From the NCBI RefSeq assembly GCF_036541405.1, contig NZ_JAZHFS010000003.1, positions 221,328 to 285,327 of the forward strand: DNA of 64,000 nucleotides, written 5' to 3'. The notes beneath the pieces were generated by a model, which had not been told where the DNA came from, ran no database searches, and worked only from the letters and a program-made list of their open reading frames with translations. The stretch is from Clostridium_AD frigoriphilum. GTDB lineage: Bacteria > Bacillota > Clostridia > Clostridiales > Clostridiaceae. Below are positions 62,194 through 64,000 of the stretch, piece by piece. Both the position numbers and the translations under genes were made by a program. The first letter of the stretch is position 1, and each line of letters starts with the position of its first letter.

Positions 62194-64000
62194 GTGAAAA
62201 AAATAAGAACAATAAACCAAGTGGAGGTATGGGTGGTGGACCAATGGGATCTTTTGCAGGTCCTAAAGTAAAAGCCAAAGACTTCAAAGGTACATTAAAA
62301 AGGCTTTTAAGTTACTTAAAACCTCAAAGAACCAATTTTATCTTAGTTTTTATATTTGCAATCTTCAGTACCGTTTTTACAATAGTAGGACCCAAGATTT
62401 CAGGAAAAGCTATAACTAGATTAGTTGAAGGTATGATGAATAAATATGGATTGCTTCAGTTGCATGCTCAGCAAGATAAAATAGCAGCTGTAATAAAAGC
62501 TAATCCAGGGGCCGCAAACAGTCCTAAGGTAATTGATGGTCTTGATAAAATTAAGGCTGGAGTATCTAAAATAATGGATATAAATGGTGGAATGATAGAT
62601 TTCACTTATATACGAAACATTATTCTTTTATTACTTGGATTATATGTAATAAGTACGATTTTTGGATTTCTTCAACAATATATAATGGCTGAAGTTGCAC
62701 AGAAAACTGTATACAATTTACGTAAGGAAGTTGAAGATAAACTTTCAAGATTACCACTTAAATTCTTTGATTCAAAAACTCATGGTGAGATATTAAGTCG
62801 TGTAACAAACGATGTTGATAATATATCAACAACGCTTCAACAGAGTCTTACTCAGCTTATTACGTCGATTGTTACAATAATTGGTATTGTAGTTATGATG
62901 CTTACAATAAGTCCACTTATGACTTTAGTTGTAATTTTAACATTACCATTATATATTGTTGTGACAGCTTTTGTAGCAAAACGATCACAAAAATATTTTG
63001 CGTCGCAACAAAAGGAAATTGGAGAACTTAATGGTCATGTTGAAGAAATGTATACTGGTCATAAAATTGTTAAATCTTTTGGACATGAGAAAGACTCAGT
63101 ACAAGAGTTTAGAAATATTAATGATAGGTTATACAATGCAGGGTGGAAAGCTCAGTTTATTTCTGGGATAATAATGCCTATGATGAGATTTGTTAGTAAT
63201 ATAGGTTATGTAGTAGTTTGCGTTGTTGGTGGATATCTAGCAACACAAGGAAAAATCACAATAGGTAATATTCAAGCCTTTATTCAATATTCTAATCAAT
63301 TTACTCAACCAATAGTTCAAACTGCAAATATAGCTAATATTATTCAATCAACAGTAGCATCTGCTGAACGTATTTTTGAATTACTAGATGAAGTTGAAGA
63401 GATTGAAGAAACTGCGGATTCTAAGGTAATTGAGTTTCCCAAAGGCGAAGTTAAGTTTGAGCATGTTGATTTTAGTTACAAAAAAGAAGAATCACTTATT
63501 AAAGATATGAATATTGATGTAAAGAGGGGCCACACAATTGCAATTGTTGGACCAACCGGGGCTGGTAAAACTACACTTGTTAACTTGCTTATGAGGTTCT
63601 ATGAGATAGATGCTGGTAAAATTTCGATTGATGGAGTTGACATAAGAGATATAAAACGTGGAGAGTTACGTAGTATGTTCGGTATGGTACTTCAGGATAC
63701 TTGGTTATTTAATGGGACTATAATGGAGAACATTGCTTATGGTAGAGAGGGAGCAACAGATGAAGAAGCTATGCAGGCAGCAAGAGCTGCTCATGCACAT
63801 CACTTTATTAAGACTCTTCCTGAAGGGTATAATACAATACTAAATGAAGAAGCTTCTAATATATCACAAGGTCAAAAACAGCTTCTTACTATAGCTCGCG
63901 CAATACTTGCTAATCCAACTATTATGATATTGGATGAGGCTACAAGTAGTGTCGACTCAAGAACAGAAGTTTATATACAAAGGGCTATGACAGAACTTAT
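62190..64000 (+). CDS. ABC exporter half-transporter, catalytic partner (partial)
   Basis: Open from the ATG at 62190 (inside the previous stop, ATGA) to the window end, about 603 codons. A Gly/Pro-rich N-terminal tail (~1-30; GGMGGGPMGSFAG) precedes six transmembrane helices and an ABC domain. Walker A is GPTGAGKT, the signature is ISQGQKQLLTIARA, and Walker B is IMILDEATSSVDSR with the catalytic Glu present. The signature has SQGQ in place of SGGQ, which completes the degenerate site with its partner. An extra ~60-residue loop lies between helices 1 and 2. GAGGAGG provides the ribosome-binding site. The last part is cut off by the window edge. Confidence 0.92.
   Translation, partial: MSEKNKNNKPSGGMGGGPMGSFAGPKVKAKDFKGTLKRLLSYLKPQRTNFILVFIFAIFSTVFTIVGPKISGKAITRLVEGMMNKYGLLQLHAQQDKIAAVIKANPGAANSPKVIDGLDKIKAGVSKIMDINGGMIDFTYIRNIILLLLGLYVISTIFGFLQQYIMAEVAQKTVYNLRKEVEDKLSRLPLKFFDSKTHGEILSRVTNDVDNISTTLQQSLTQLITSIVTIIGIVVMMLTISPLMTLVVILTLPLYIVVTAFVAKRSQKYFASQQKEIGELNGHVEEMYTGHKIVKSFGHEKDSVQEFRNINDRLYNAGWKAQFISGIIMPMMRFVSNIGYVVVCVVGGYLATQGKITIGNIQAFIQYSNQFTQPIVQTANIANIIQSTVASAERIFELLDEVEEIEETADSKVIEFPKGEVKFEHVDFSYKKEESLIKDMNIDVKRGHTIAIVGPTGAGKTTLVNLLMRFYEIDAGKISIDGVDIRDIKRGELRSMFGMVLQDTWLFNGTIMENIAYGREGATDEEAMQAARAAHAHHFIKTLPEGYNTILNEEASNISQGQKQLLTIARAILANPTIMILDEATSSVDSRTEVYIQRAMTEL

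Overview
The window is AT-rich chromosomal DNA from a low-GC Gram-positive anaerobe, most probably a Clostridium (sensu stricto) species. The case rests on AGGAGG-type ribosome-binding sites, strong intrinsic terminators, a firmicute SOS box, and the clostridial order ftsEX-ctp-PDZ, uvrBA-FHA-ftsW-pbp-uvrC-murB-rapZ-yvcK-whiA-ytoI-like-dnaE-pfkA-pyk. Nearly all genes lie on the + strand. The exceptions are a diguanylate cyclase at the left edge and a yetF-like/DUF4363 pair near 54 kb. I saw no rRNA, tRNA, phage gene, transposase or CRISPR array. The species cannot be fixed from this sequence alone.

Layout. 0-4.4 kb: repeat element, membrane GAF-GGDEF diguanylate cyclase (minus strand), Cof-type HAD phosphatase, Amidase_3 cell-wall hydrolase. 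4.4-9.1 kb: two small clostridial proteins, acpS, a GerS-like lipoprotein paired with alr, and the ndoAI-ndoA (mazEF-type) toxin-antitoxin pair. 9.3-15.6 kb: ftsEX, a CtpA-type S41 protease, a MinJ-like membrane PDZ protein, a secreted protein and the lipid II flippase Amj. 15.8-26 kb: uvrB (SOS box), uvrA, an FHA/FtsW-like/PBP cell-wall module and uvrC. 26-38.8 kb: murB, rapZ, yvcK, whiA, a YtoI-like regulator, dnaE, pfkA and pyk. 39-44.7 kb: DUF1540 protein, RlmCD-type methyltransferase, putative glycosyltransferase, AGCS symporter and lepB. 45-50.7 kb: a peptide-use cluster (decayed OPT fragment, OPT transporter, PqqD-like protein, PepV dipeptidase, dipeptide epimerase). 50.7-54.3 kb: HelD-like ATPase, repeat element, DUF4363 and YetF-like proteins. 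54.5-58.2 kb: probable 6S RNA and a three-gene cassette (22-residue-repeat protein, MoxR-type AAA+ ATPase, HEXXH/VWA protein). 58.2-64 kb: a divergent truA between two direct repeat copies, then a MarR regulator and a heterodimeric ABC exporter cut off by the window end.

How the genes fit together. Much of the window serves the envelope: D-Ala supply (alr), precursor synthesis (murB), flipping (amj), polymerisation and cross-linking (ftsW-like, pbp), hydrolysis (amidase, possibly FtsEX-controlled) and division-site proteins. UvrABC proteins are interleaved with these. The peptide cluster would import peptides, cleave dipeptides and epimerise L-Ala-D/L-Glu.

The least expected content is non-coding. 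There are two families of roughly 200-250 bp palindromic dispersed repeats. Family A has three copies plus a remnant, and family B has two. A roughly 48 bp hairpin module is nested at different points in two of the three family A copies. Similar hairpin units sit directly at the ribosome-binding sites of the GerS-like gene and pfkA. The best protein-coding candidate for an undescribed system is the repeat protein/MoxR/VWA cassette at 54.9-58.2 kb.
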